NCBI GenBank assembly: GCA_030063045.1
Contig: JAQSEB010000114.1
Span: 1,178,001-1,242,000 of the forward strand
DNA length: 64,000 nucleotides
Source of the DNA: Pratylenchus scribneri
Lineage: Eukaryota > Nematoda > Chromadorea > Rhabditida > Pratylenchidae
Direction: 5' to 3'
Shown: positions 33,201 through 45,300 of the stretch, piece after piece
How positions within the stretch are numbered: position 1 is the first letter of the stretch
How the letters are laid out: each line of letters opens with the position of its first letter
Translations under genes and position numbers: made by a program
Notes under the pieces: generated by a model
The model's input: only the letters and a program-made list of their open reading frames with translations
What the model was told of the DNA's origin: nothing
Database searches by the model: none

Positions 33201-35772
33201 GGTACACGGGGTACGTACCCCCCCCCCCCCCCCCCCCCCCCCATTGGAGGAAGTGGAAGAAAAAAAAAGTAAAGGGGGGTCCCTTCTCTAGTCCAAAATT
33301 GACCAAAAATTTTCGCTGCGCGGCCATTTTATTAAAATTTTTATTTTGGCAAATTTTTTTACATGCGTACCCCGCCTAGAAATTTTTTACATGGGTGCCC
33401 CCCCCCCATCCAAAAATCCTCGATACGTGCCTGGAGTAGCGATTAGCAAACTAATAAATAATAAATTTGGAAATAATTAATTTGCCGAAAGATAAGGACA
33501 CATAAATCAATCAATAAATGGCGCATCGAATAGTTTATATATTTGGCTTGGGTTCAACCAATGTTAAATTAGTTTTGAACCAAAATCAAAAAGAAGGTTT
33601 AAACGGTTTAATACCTTTAATTTTAGGTCAAAACACAACCAAATATATACCATTCGATGTGCCTTGACGAGATCTATCGATTGGCTGGCTATAGGGGGAT
33701 CTATGACAAACCACTAAACCGTTAAAATCTATTACTACTTTATTTGGCATTTTCAATACTATCCATTTAATAACTTTAAAAAATGAAGAACAATTTCGAC
33801 GAAATTTGGTCCAATTATAAAAAAAGGGATAAAATAAATGCTCATTGCTTGACACAAACACAAGTAAAGGATTTTTCGGAAACAATGCCTTAAGGGAACA
33901 TTGAAATCGAAAATGCTCATTCGTCGTTAATTAAGGAAAGGCAAAAATACGGTAGCAGAGCACTTTTTCTTTGGTCAGCAGCTGAAATGCCTTGGGGGCA
34001 TATAGTATCCTTGGGAGCCTTTTCCTTGCTCTTTCAACGGATCAGAAGTTTATCCTAAACTTCCCAAATCTTAAATCTTACCGATAAGTTCATCAAGACA
34101 CATCATTTGATTATATTTTTGTTTAAGTTTAACCAATTCTAACTTAGTTTTGAACCATTAAACCAAAATTGGTTTAAACCGTTTAATACCCTTTAATTGT
34201 TGACTAAACCAAAATTGGTTCAAACCGTTTAATACCCTTTAAATGTTGACCAAACCAAAATTGGTTTAAACCGTTTAATACCCTTTAATTGTTGACCAAA
34301 CCATGACAAATTATATACCATTCAATGCATCTTGACCAGCTCTATCCAATTTTCGGTATATTTGGTTTGGGAATATGTGGAATAAATCCTTCTTTAAGCC
34401 ATTATAATTATTTTGGTAAATATTTCCTTTTAAAAGGTCTGGATTGGAAGTGCCGGTGCCCTTCTCTGCCTCTCCTCCATCCCAGCTCTGTTCATTGCTT
34501 TTATCCTCTTCCTAATGTTGCCCGAAACCCGAGGCCAACAATTTGAACAAATTCGCCTTCTAATGGGGCGGCATCCGCTGCCCGGTTTGGCAAGCCATCC
34601 AAAATGGTCAAAGGCGCTACTACCGTTATTGGGCGATGATGAGGAGGAGCAGGAAAATGCCAAATCACTGATCTGGGAACGAAGCTGGCAATTGCCACAT
34701 CGATCCCAACGTTTAATGAGCTCATCCTCCTATGTCTCATATGGGTAAGCGATGGTGCTGAAATTGGGGGAAATTTGGGTGAATTATTGCGATTAAAAGT
34801 TGAATTTGCCAGTTCGGTTTTTAGACTTTCTCGGTTTTAAAACCCGGTTTTTAGTTTTTGAAAAAATGCCAGTTTTCGGTTTCTCCTATGTTTAGTTTTA
34901 AAGAGCAAAAATTCCCAATTTCAGTTTTAAATTTCATCGATTTTCTGAAACCGAATCCGACTTGAAACTCTAGCTAAACAGGCCCAAAAACTCGCCAAGA
35001 TTTCTTGTTCATAAAATAAGCACTACGGGTTTCATTAGCCTAGATTCCTACGATCATAATTATCACGCCTTTTTTAGGATAGGATTGCCAATAGGCAGAG
35101 ACCAGAGAGTAATCTTATGGTTGATAGGAATTATTTCTCATTGGAGTTGTTAGAAATATGTCCTAGATAACACATAAGTAAGTACCCCTATTATATTTAG
35201 ATTCTGAATATGAATATACCCAAGAAGTGCCTCTATCTTGTAATTTGCAATCATAGGATAGTTCTATGCCAAAGCCTTCCCCTAGAACTTTAATGATTAT
35301 GGAATTCTTTGTAACTTTTTATTAGTCAACCTAATAAGGGACTAATTTTGGAAAAACCTAAGTTGACTTTGGGGCATATTCAAAATCTGCTGGAGACACA
35401 CAGCTGACTAGTACCGTAATAAATAAATAAATTACTTGAAAAGTGCCAATAAATGCCAAATTCCAATTCAGAAAAATTTTTCCTTCTTACAGCTCAATCC
35501 AATCCCCTCTGGCTTCTCCAATGGTGTATAATAGTCTTCGCCCACCGCCATTGTTTCGTCGTCACAGTGAAAATCCAGCAGCAGCAAGCCAACAAAATGC
35601 CACCACCGACGAAATCCACCACCATCTTCAACAATCGCATAATAATGACAGTACACTTTTGAGTCCTCAATCCGCAACAATGTTGATGGCACGTTCATCA
35701 ACATTTAATTCACCAACAACAACAGTGGGAAATGATAAAGAAGAAGAAGCGAAAAATGATCCAATTTTATGA
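27209..35772 (+). CDS. SLC2-like sugar transporter (MFS), one frame break
   Basis: Exons: 27209-27286 (GC donor), 27920-28096, 28516-28624, 29078-29217, 29982-30074, 30118-30244, 30981-31250, 31946-32143, 32464-32517, 32853-32930, 32974-33018, 33074-33127, 34437-34744, 35493-35772. They sum to 2011 nt, one base over. The break is in exon 7: family-like AFERSSLFYYGSHADFGAI reads in one frame, and the TM7 entry FLGLLIGTLASISFTFTADD in the next. The A5 run near 31090 is the best site for an extra base. About 669 aa if corrected. Seen: LTLVGLVSFCSNWQFGFQ (TM1), VGRLLIGIQAGCSLCLLPLF, LPETPFRLL after TM6, LLVDNFGRRRLL, GAGAPAWFLTSE and LPETRGQ at the end of TM12. The Gln/Asn-rich cytosolic tail ends KNDPIL. 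Facilitated hexose transport is inferred. Confidence 0.82.
27455..27745. repeat. Foldback B copy in transporter intron 1
   Basis: Palindromic element. The left arm (GAACCAATTTCGATC, AAAGAGCAGACTTTTGGCTA) is mirrored by the right arm (TAGCCAAAAAATCTGCTCG, AAAATTGGTTC). Other copies: 28155-28450, 32130-32435, 48955-49260, 54600-54900 and 60010-60262. Confidence 0.75.
28155..28450. repeat. Foldback B copy in transporter intron 2
   Basis: AATTCATCAAGGACTGAACC at the left is mirrored by GGTTCAGTCCTTAATGAATT at the right. Both arms carry the TTTTGGCTATCTAAT / ATTTGATAGCCAAAAG block. Confidence 0.8.
28665..28995. repeat. Foldback C copy in transporter intron 3
   Basis: Arms share AACCAATTTTGGAAGGCGAT and, mirrored, GGTATATCACCTTCCCAAAA. 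Inner blocks GTGGCTTTTCTAATTTTTTG and ACATGTAACTTTTTT are constant across copies. Other copies lie at 37680-37830 (half), 50005-50290, 56275-56555, 57512-57795, 58528-58830 and 63718-64000. Confidence 0.75.
30376..30927 (+). repeat. 40-bp minisatellite in transporter intron 6
   Basis: About 14 tandem units of 40 bp (CTTTCCGGAAAAGTGCAACC then GGAAATAGTGCAAATTAATT). The run of identical units at 30600-30720 shows recent expansion. The paired CCGGAA motifs make each unit partly self-complementary. It fills most of the 736-bp intron. Confidence 0.9.
31440..31540. repeat. Small inverted-repeat element E in transporter intron 7
   Basis: CTTCTCTATTAGACCTCCC at the left faces GAGGCTTCTAATAGAGAATT then ACGGTA at the right. 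TTTCTGAAATTTA and GCCCCGAGG inside match the two element-E copies at 52.9-53.2 kb. Confidence 0.6.
32130..32435. repeat. Foldback B copy in transporter intron 8
   Basis: GAGATCAGACTTTTGGCTAT near 32180 is mirrored by TTAGTAGCCAAAGGTCTGCT near 32370. More diverged than the copy at 28.2 kb. Confidence 0.65.
33178..33433. mobile_element. hAT-like MITE in transporter intron 12
   Basis: Terminal repeats CAGGCACGTATT and, mirrored, CGATACGTGCCTG bound a 256-bp insert. The 8 bp GAGTAGCG occur directly on both sides (33170-33177 and 33434-33441). CAGG-type ends plus an 8-bp duplication are the signature of the hAT superfamily. The inside has a long C run (from about 33220) and inverted GTACGTACCCC / GCGTACCCCGCC blocks. 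No ORF for a transposase, so it is non-autonomous. Confidence 0.8.
33530..33738 (+). mobile_element. MITE-A fragment f in transporter intron 12
   Basis: One diverged repeat unit (AGGTTTAAACGGTTTAATAC) is flanked by TTAGTTTTGAACC and GTGCCTTGACGAGATCTATC, ending ACCACTAAACCGTTAAAATC. Confidence 0.65.
34035..34415 (+). mobile_element. MITE-A copy g (about 3 units) in transporter intron 12
   Basis: The left end has AGAAGTTTATCCTAAAC and TCATCAAGACACATC. Three 46-bp units follow, then ATGCATCTTGACCAGCTCTA and GGTATATTTGGTTTGGG at the right. It ends only about 20 bp before the acceptor of exon 13. Confidence 0.8.
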
Positions 35773-36340
35773 CATTAATAATTCAATCAATAAATTTATA
35801 TATATTTATTTTTATTAAATTTTACTTTTATTTAAATTTAATTTAAATGTTTATTATCCATAAATTTTTCATTTTTATTATTATTACGAGCGTTGGGATG
35901 CCGCTGCGCGGCATCCCAACGCTCGTTAATATCTATTAAAAATAAATTAAATAGAACGCCTACAATCTTTTTTGCATTGTACATTAGAAAGCTCAAATCT
36001 TAAACTCTCTTAATTTGTTCATTATTTTAAACTCCTTAATTTCTTCATTGAAAAGCTTGATTAATTTCTCATAATTTCCATTTATCCTTTACTTGAGAAC
36101 AATTAATCCCTACACTTTTATACATTTTTTTCTTCATCTAAATCAATTTAATCCTTTCTTTCTAACATTTATCCCTTTTCATAATCTCATATATACATAT
36201 CATCCACCAATGCATCCTTCCAATCATCTTTTCTCATCTACCAATTAATTTTTCTCATCATCCCTTTTATAACTTTTCATCTTCTAAAATCTAAATTATC
36301 TTCTTTACTCATACACTCATTCATGCCTTTTAATCCTCTC
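35773..36340. other. 3' flank of the transporter with a perfect hairpin
   Basis: AATAAA at 35789 is the likely poly(A) signal. A perfect 19-bp stem with a TGC loop lies at 35886-35926. The rest is AT-rich, drifting into pyrimidine-rich low-complexity sequence from about 36100. No gene was seen. Confidence 0.5.
35886..35926. repeat. Perfect 19-bp-stem GC-rich hairpin
   Basis: ACGAGCGTTGGGATGCCGC pairs exactly with GCGGCATCCCAACGCTCGT around a TGC loop. It is a GC-rich island in AT-rich flanks. A related 41-nt hairpin with the same loop lies at 37057-37097. Confidence 0.9.
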
Positions 36341-36359
36341 ATTCCATTTTCCTATTTAT

Positions 36360-36905
36360 CCTTTTTCATCCTCCCAATCATCTCTTCTCATCTTAATATT
36401 CATCCCTTTTCATCCTCCCAATCATCTCCTCTCATCTTCATATTCATCCCTTTTCATCCTCCCACCATCTCTTCTCATCTTCATATTCATCCCTTTTCAT
36501 CCTCCCAATCATCTCTTCTCATCTTCATATTCATTCCTTTTCATCCTCCCAATCATCTCTTCTCATCTTCATATTCATCCCTTTTCATCCTCCCAATCAT
36601 CTCCTCTCATCTTCATATTCAGCCCTTTTCATCCTCCCAATCATCTCTTCTCATCTTCATATTCATCCATTTTCATCCTCCCAATCATCTCTTTTCATCT
36701 TCATATTCATCCCTTTTCATCCTCCCAATCATCTCATCTTCATATTCATCCCTTTTCATCCTCCCAATCATCTCATCTTCATATTCATCCCTTTTCATCC
36801 TCCCAATCATCTCTTCTCATCTTCATATTCATCCCTTTTCATCCTCCCAATCATCTCTTCTCATCTTCATATTCATCCCTTTTCATCCTCCCAATCATCT
36901 CCTCA
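36360..36905 (+). repeat. 44-bp minisatellite
   Basis: About 12 units of CCTTTTCATCCTCCCAATCA followed by a TCTTCTCATCTTCATATTCAT-like half; two units are shortened near 36730-36780. A strongly pyrimidine-rich strand. The 233-aa ORF across it (36323-37024) is a by-product of the repeat, cycling through three frames. Confidence 0.85.
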
Positions 36906-37056
36906 TCCTCCTATTCATCTTCTTAATTCATCGGTCATCCCATCATGTTTTTCTCCTTTTATTCATTTTTTTTTTATCTGTTCTCAACTCATTCATTATT
37001 GTTCTTTTAATTAATAAATTATAATCTGATTATTTTTCGACTATTTTAAATGCTTA

Positions 37057-37097
37057 GGGAGCGCCCGGTCGCCGCTGCGCGGCTCCCGGCCGCTCCC
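37057..37097. repeat. Imperfect 19-bp-stem GC-rich hairpin
   Basis: GGGAGCGCCCGGTCGCCGC faces GCGGCTCCCGGCCGCTCCC around a TGC loop, 16 of 19 positions paired. Same architecture and same CCGC-TGC-GCGG core as the hairpin at 35886. Confidence 0.8.
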
Positions 37098-37679
37098 ATT
37101 GTCATTTGCTATCAACTATCATATTGAAAAATATTCATTGACTCAAGTTACGGAATTTTCCTATCATTTTATTTTCATAATCTCAATCATTCATTTTTAC
37201 ATTAGATCAATTTCTCCCATTTTCTCATTTAATTTACTGAAATATTTTTCTCAATTTCTTTTATTTCTTTATAGTTTATGCTTTCTCATTTTGCTATTTT
37301 CCTGAAAACATCATCATAATTTCATAGTGTTTACAATTATTCACAACATATCGCATAAATTCATACGATTTTTAAATATTTCTCTACTACTATTCCATTA
37401 ATAATTAAAAATTTTCTCATTTATTTTACCAATATAATTTTCAAAATGTTTATTTCTATCATAAAAATATTTCCTTTTCTTTATTTCTTTATACTTCTTG
37501 TCTATAAACTATTTTTCTTTATTCCTTCACTACATCATTTAATTAAAAAAAACAAAACGCCAATAGAAAAAATTTCAAAGTTGCATTTATTGCGGATTAA
37601 TATATTTAGATTCAAGCTTGTTTTACTTTTGGTTTGGACTAATTGTGGATGCAGCCGATTGAGCATCTGTATTAGTTTC

Positions 37680-37990
37680 TGGGTTATAACTCACAAGAGG
37701 CAATAATCAATTTTGGAAGGCCATATAAAATTCAAAAGCCCAAAATGTCTTCTACAATTTGGCCTTTTAAATTTTATGAAATTCAAAATTTAAAAATTTA
37801 CATTCCGAAAATAAAGATGGCTCTTTTTGAGTCCAACAATGATGACAATGGCACGTTCCTCAACATTTAATTCACCACCAACAACAACAACAACAGTTGG
37901 AAATGATGATGATGAAGGGAAAAATGACCCAATTTTATGACATTAATTAAATCAATAAATTTATATATATTTATTATTTTATTAAATATT
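37680..37990 (+). pseudogene. Duplicated 3' end of the sugar transporter, interrupted by half a foldback C
   Basis: From about 37833 the sequence repeats the transporter's last coding segment: ATGGCACGTTCCTCAACATT then an expanded ACAACA run, encoding MARSSTFNSPPTTTTT and ending GKNDPIL with the same TGA. The 3' UTR (GACATTAATTAAATCAATAA) continues the match. About half of a foldback C element (37680-37830) abuts the upstream side. Differences from the parent include silent changes and in-frame codon insertions. It could be a pseudogene fragment or an alternative last exon; no acceptor directly precedes it. Confidence 0.7.
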
Positions 37991-38219
37991 GCTTTTTCTT
38001 TAAATTTAATTTGTATATTTAAAAATATTTTTATTAAAAAATTACTTGTTTTTACTTTCGGCTAGATTATACATATTTATTTTTTTATTAAAGTTTATAT
38101 TATATAAAATTTAATTTCAATAAGTGAAAAATAATAAATATTTTGCTTTTAATATTAGTTTTTTTTTGCTTCATTTAATTATAAAATTTTATAAAAATGA
38201 TTTATTCTTTATTTTTATA

Positions 38220-38330
38220 AAAATTGTATTTTAGTTTATCTCTGGTCTGGGGGTCGCTCATCTTTTTTCAGACTTGGCTTGCGACAGTCCTTGGCAGATT
38301 TCCCCTCCCAGACCCCAATTTTATTTGTAT
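38220..38330 (-). other. GC-richer block at the edge of the exon-like array
   Basis: A GC-richer stretch (GGTCTGGGGGTCGCTCATC ... CCTCCCAGACCCC) whose ends are partly complementary. On the minus strand it can read GEICQGLSQAKSEKR then a stop, so it might be a terminal exon of the gene from which the array derives. That is speculative. Confidence 0.25.
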
Positions 38331-39599
38331 TTTATAAATTTTATTTTTTTAATTTAATTTTTTTCAATAGTTTTTAGGAGTAATAATTTTAATTTATTTT
38401 CTCATTTATATAAAAATTTATAAATAATTTTAATTATATTTGTAAATTTAATCATAAAATAAATTATTTGTTTTTTTTAAAGTAAAATTTAATTTTAATT
38501 AAATCCTTAATAAAACATTAAATTTATAAAATTTAATGATCTCGAACTTGTTGCGCAAAACGTTCTTGCTCTTTATGTCGCTCCTCCATTCAGAATTTTT
38601 ATTAATTATATATTAATTTCAATACAATTAAATAATTTATTTTTGTTAATTTCTCATTTATAATACTTAAATAATAATTTAATTATAATTGTAAATTTAA
38701 TTATAAATTTTTTTTGTTTTTAATACAATTTTTTTCACCTATTTTTATAATATTAAAAAAAAAACTTGAAATTCGTTTTAAAATATAAAATTTATAACAA
38801 TTAAATGTTCTTGATCCGTTCTTGTTGTTCCAAATGTTGTTAAGCCTCTTGCCGCTGGCGTTCGGAATTTTTATTATATTTTAATTAATTTCTCAACTAC
38901 AATCAAATAATTTAATTTTTTGTTAATTTCTAATAAATATAATATTAAATTTTTTTTCTCCATAAAAATTCATAAATAAATTTAATTTAATTTGAAAATG
39001 TATTTATTAATAAATTATTGTTTTTTTCAACAAAATTTAATTTTAATAAAATTTTAAAAATTAAATGATCTCGGCTCGGCATTGCGTGCCGTTTCTCTTT
39101 GGCATTGCGCATCTTCCATTATATATTAATTAAATTCAATCAAATAATTTAATTTTTTTTACTAATTTATAAATATTTAATTTTATTTTCTCATTTACAT
39201 AATTATAATTATATTTCAAAATATATTTATAAATTAATTTTTATTTTTTTTATATAGAGTTTAATTTTAATTTCATCTTCTATTAAAATAAAAATTCTAA
39301 AATTAAATGATCCCGGTTCGCTGTTATTATTATTATTTTTGCGAAAATTGTAATTCGCCCATCCGCTGGTGTTGGTCTTCGGATTTCTTATTAGTATATA
39401 ATATATTAATTTCTCAACATAATTAAATAATTTAATTCTTTTTGTTAATTTCTAATTTTAATAATAATAAATTTTATTCTTCATTTATAAAAAATACCTA
39501 ATTTAATTATATATATTTGTAAGTTTATTTATATATCTTTTGTTTTTTACAGCATAATTTAATTTCAATTTATTTTTTATAATATATAGAAATTTATAA

Positions 39600-39690
39600 A
39601 ATTATTTATTCCGTTCAGCACGAAAGGGATCATCATTCATATCATCATGGTCATCCACCATGGGCACGGGATCATCATCCTTGTCCACTT
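39600..39690 (-). other. Acidic exon-like unit inside the array
   Basis: Unlike its neighbours this core is Asp-rich: the minus strand reads VDKDDDPVPMVDDHDDMNDD then PFRAERN. The last residues return to the array's AERN ending. It may be a diverged unit or a unique exon of the parent gene. Confidence 0.4.
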
Positions 39691-41944
39691 ATTTTTAATT
39701 TAAATAATATTAAATTTTATTCTCTCAGTTACTAAAATTTTTAAATAATCATAGTATTATATTTTACAATATTTATAAATTATTTTTTACAATTTATTTA
39801 ATTTTCATTTTCTATAAAATTTATAAATTAAATCATCTCGATTCTCTCCGCTTCTTAGCTTCGTTCTATTTCAGAGATTTTATTAATTTAATTTAATTTA
39901 TTTATTTATTTTTTTCAATTTCTAATTAAATTAAATTTTATTTTCTCATCTACATATATTTTTATTTTATATATTAATTAATTTTAATTATAATCAAATA
40001 TTTTAATTTTTTGTCAATTTCTAATTTTTAATTATAGGTATTTGTAAATTTATTTATAATTTTTTTTTGTTTTTATAGCATTATTTAATTTCAATTTCGT
40101 CTTTTATAAAATATAAATTTTTAAATTTAAATGATGCGTTCGCGAACTTGTTTTGCAATTTCTTGCTCCCGAAGGTTCTCTTCCATTCAGAATTCTTATT
40201 ATATTTATATTATTAATTTTTCACTTCAATCAAATAATTTTTTTTAAATTTATTTCTAATTTATAATAAATAATATTAAATTTTATTCTCTTTCATTTAC
40301 ATAAAAATTCTTAAATCAATTTTAATTTATTAATTAATTAAATTTTCAATATAATCATTTAATTTAATTTTTTGTTAATTTCTAATTTTAATAATATTAA
40401 TTTATTTTCTCAATTATATATTCATAAAAAATTTTAATTATATTTAAAAATTTATTAAAAATATTTTTTCACTTAAATTTAATTTTAATTTCATCTTCTA
40501 TAAAATATAAAATTTTAAAAATTAAATGATCTAGGCTCCGCATCGCGCTTCAGCGTTTCGTGCTCGCGCTGTCTCTCATTATATATTAATTAATTTCAAT
40601 TAATTAATTAATTAATTTTTTGTCAATTTGTATTAAAATTAAATTTTATTTTCTCATCTACATAAAAAATTGCTAATTAATATTAATTTAATTTGAAATA
40701 TATTTATAAAATACATTATTTTTTGTGTATTTTTACAGTAACATTTAATTTTAATTTCATTTTTATAATATAGAAAAATTTATAAAATTAATTCATCTGG
40801 ATTGTTTGTTTTTCTTCTGCTGCAATTCGTGCCACAGGCGTTTGCCTTCGGAATTCTTATTCTTATTATATATTAATTAATTTTCATACAATCAAATAAT
40901 TTAATTTTTTTAAATTTCTATTTTTATTTATATACCGGTCATAATGTTGGCAAATTGTTGTTTAAAAGAATCGATTGGTTGGGCGTTAGGCCATGGGAAA
41001 TCTTATTCTTATTATTAATTAATTTCATTATCATTACAATTAATATTTAATTTTTTATTAATTTCTATTTAAATTTTATTCCCTCATTTATATAAAAATA
41101 TCTAATTTAATTATATGTATTTGTAAATTTATTTATAAATTTTATTTACTATAATTAAATTAATTTCAATTTAATTTTTTATAAAATAGAAAATTTATAA
41201 AAATTAAATAATACCGTTCACTCGACGATCTTTCTCGATGATTCTGCTCTCTATGTTGACCTTCATGTGATGTTCGGAATTTTATATTTAAATTTTTTCA
41301 TACAATTAAATAATTTAATTTTTTGTCAATTTCTAATTTATAATAATATTAAATATTGTTCTCTCTCTACATAAAAATTCCTAAATTTAATTATATTTGT
41401 AAATTTATTTAAAAATATTTTTGTTTTTTTTAATAAATATAATTTTAATTTTAATTTCTAATAAAATAGAAAATTATAAAATTAATGATTCCATTCAGCA
41501 TCACGATGCATTTCTTGATTCTGTTGCCGATTCTGGGCATCACATTCTTAATTTTTATTAATTATATATTAATTTCACTTCAATCAAATAATTTAATTTT
41601 TTATTTCTAATTTATAATAATATTAAACTCTCATCTACATAAAAATTTATAAAAAAATTTTAATTATATTTGCAAATTTATTTATAATTTTTTTTTTGTT
41701 TATTACAGCATAATTTTAATTCTTTTATAAAATAGAAATTTATTAAATTAAATGATTCCGTTCCGCACGACGATTCAATTCTCGTTGTTGAGCTAATTTT
41801 CGTTGGCATTCGGAATTCTTATTATATATTAATATTTTTCGCTTTAATTGAATAATTTATTATCTCAATTTCTAATTTATAAATCATTAAATTTTATTCT
41901 CTCATTTACTAAAAATTTATAAATAATTTGAATTATATTTGTAA

Positions 41945-42375
41945 ATTTAATTACAATCGTAGAACATTTGAATTATATTTTCCAATTGGAGAAATGCTAG
42001 GTTTGATATTAAAGATTTTTAAATTTTAATACATTTTTACTCATATTCAAAAGTAGACAAATGAAAGCCATTTCTGGGGTTGGCTTTTCTTTTCGATCCA
42101 ACCAAAAGAAAGTGTCTTAAAATTAATTATTGAGAAACAAATATTGCTTTTAATTTAATAATGAAATTCCAATGATTTTCTAAATTTTATCTAGACAAAG
42201 AAATTAATATATGGTTCACTAATAATTATTATTTTAATTAAGAATTTCGACTTTTTAGACAACTTTAATTGAAATTGCACTTTTTGAACATTTTTCATTA
42301 TATATTAATTAATTTTTAGTCTAATAATTTTATTTTTTTTATTAATTTGTAATTTTTAATATTAAAATTTTACTC
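41945..42375. other. Non-repeated spacer inside the array
   Basis: About 430 bp that do not follow the unit pattern (AACATTTGAATTATATTTTC, GGTTTGATATTAAAG, GGCTTTTCTTTTCGATCC). AT-rich, no ORF of note. It separates two runs of units. Confidence 0.35.
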
Positions 42376-45300
42376 TCTCTAGCAGTGGCATTTCGCTCAA
42401 AATGCGTTTAGCCTCTTCAAATTCTTTAAAAAATTAAAATAAATTTAGAAATTTAGTAAATTAAATCTTGAATTAGGCAAATCAAACTGGGAAATGATTC
42501 AGGTATATAAAAAAAATAAATAATTTCAATTAATTTTGTTTTTTACAATACAATTTAATTTTAATTTCATCTTCCATAAAATAAAAAATTTATAAAATTA
42601 AAAGATTCCTGTACGAATCTTTCTAATTGTTTCAGACATTGTTGATATTGATACATCCTGAATTCTTATATATATTAATTAATTTCCATTATAATCAAAT
42701 AATTTAATTTTTTGTTAATTTCTTATTTATAATAAATATAATATTAGATTTTTATTCTTTTATCTACATAAAAATTCCTGAATAATTATTTAATTATAGT
42801 TGTAATCAAAATATGATTCTTTGTTTTTTAATTCAATTTAATTTTTATTTCATCTATTTTAAAATATAGAATTTATAAAACTTAAATGTTCGCGTTTCGC
42901 TGTTGCTCCAAAGTTCGCATTTCTCTCGCGGCTGGCGTTCGAAATTTTTTTTATATTTTAATTAATTTCTCAACTACAATCAATAATTTAATTTTTTGTG
43001 AATTTATAATTTTTAATTATATTATTAATTTTTCATTTTTTGTTAATTTCGATTTTATAATAATATTAAATTTTCTTCTCTCATGTATATAAATAAATAA
43101 TTTTAATTATATTTGTTTTTGTTTTTACAGCATAATTTAATTATAATTTCTTCTTTTATAAAATAGAAATTTATTAAATTAAATGATTCCGTTCCGCACG
43201 ATGATTCAATTCTCGTTTTGTGTTAATTTTCGCTGGTCTTCGGAATTCTTATATATTATTAATTTTTTACTTTAATTGAATAATTTATTATATCAATTTC
43301 TAATTTATAAATCATTAAATTTTATTCTCACAAAATAATTTGAATTATATTTTTAAATTGAATTATAAAATAATTTTTTTTTTATTGTTTTTAATAAACT
43401 TTAATTTTTATTTCATCTATTTTAAAATATAAAATTTATAAAATTAAATTTTCTGTTCGGCCAATTGTTTTAGCTAACGTTGCTAATTATATATTAATTT
43501 CTATTAAATAATATTTTTTTTTGTTATTTAATTTATAATAATATTAAATTTTATTTCTTTCATTTACATAAAAATTCATAAATAATTTTAATTATATTTA
43601 AAATATATTTATAAATAAATTATTTTTTTGTTTTTTTTACAGTAAAATTAATTTTATTTATAAAATAGAAAATTTATAAAATTAAATGATTCCTGTTCCA
43701 CATCACAATTCGCCTGACGTCGTTTTCAGTCGCCCTTTCTCTTTGGCGTTTCTAATCTCTATTTATATTATATATTAATTAATTTCATTTAAATAATTTA
43801 TTAAATTTTATTCTCTCATCTCATAAAAATTCCAAAAAATTTAAATAATTTGAAAATTTATTATAAAATAAATTATTTTTTTTGTTTTTTTACAATACAA
43901 CTTAATTTTAATTTAATCTTTTATAAAATATAAAATTTATAAAAATTAAATATTCTCGATATGTTCCTTGTTGTACCAGTTCAAATTCTTCGCTCTGGCG
44001 TTTGCCATCGGAATTTTTATTCTTATTATTAATTAATTTCGATATCATTCATTATATTCAAATAAATTTTTTGTTAATTTCTAATTTAAATAATATTAAA
44101 TTTTCTTCTCTAATTTACATAAAAATTCTTAAATAATTTTAATTATATTTGTAATTTTATTTATAATTTATTTATATTTTTTATTGTTTTTCATTATTTA
44201 ATTTGAATTTCATCTTTTATAAAATATAAATTTAAATTATTGCGTTCCAGAACTTGTCTCGCAAACTCTTGCTCCCGAAGGTTCTCTTCCATTCAGAATT
44301 CTTAATATATTTAGTTTATTTATTTTATTAATTTTTCACTTCAATCAAATAATTTTTTTAAATTTATTTCTAATTTATAATAAATAATTAAATTTTATTC
44401 TCTTTCATTTACATAAAAATTCATAAATAATTTTATATTAAATTTTTATTTTCTTATCTCATTCAATTTTTATTATTTAAAAATTAATTATAAAATTAAT
44501 TAATATTTTTTATTTTTTACAGTGTAATTTAATTTTAATTTCATCTTTTAGAAGAGAAAATTTATAAAAATTATATGATCTCTTCTCTATGTGCAGTTTG
44601 TTCGTACATTATGATTATGGTTAGCCCATCCGCTGGGGGTGGCATTCGGAATTCTTATTATATTATATATTAATTTCATTACAATCAATTTTTTTTGTTT
44701 ATTTCTATATTTATAATAAATATTATATTAAATTTTATTCTCTCATCTACATAAAAATTCAATAATTTAATTATATTTGTAAATTAAATTATAATTTTTT
44801 TGTTTTTAATACAATTTAATTTTTATTTCATCTATTTTAAATTATAAAATTTATGTTCACGTTTCGCTCTTGTTATTCCAAACGTTCGTATTCGTCCCGC
44901 AGCTGGCGATGGCCTTCGGAATTCTTATTATTATTATTAATTAATTTCATTATCATTATAATCAAATAATTTTTTTTGTTAATTTTTAATTTTAATAATA
45001 TTAAATTTATTCTCTCATTTACATAAAATACCTAAATAATTTTAATTTTATGTATATAAATTTATTTATATTTTTTTACAGCATAAATTAATTTCATTTT
45101 TATTTAAAATAGAAAATTTATAAAATTATTTATTCCGTTCTGCACGTTGTTCTTTATCAGCGATGGGCTAACGGCGCTAGCGTTCGTCATTTTTATATAT
45201 ATTAATTTTTCACTACAATCAAGTATTTAATTTTTTGTTAATTTCTAATTTTAATAATATTAAATTTTATTTTTTCATTTACTTTCATAAAAATTCATAA

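Noticed and set aside
36323..37024. 233-aa plus-strand ORF rich in Ser, Phe, Ile, Pro
   Set aside because: It arises from the 44-bp pyrimidine-rich repeat, read successively in three frames; no splice sites, no domain.
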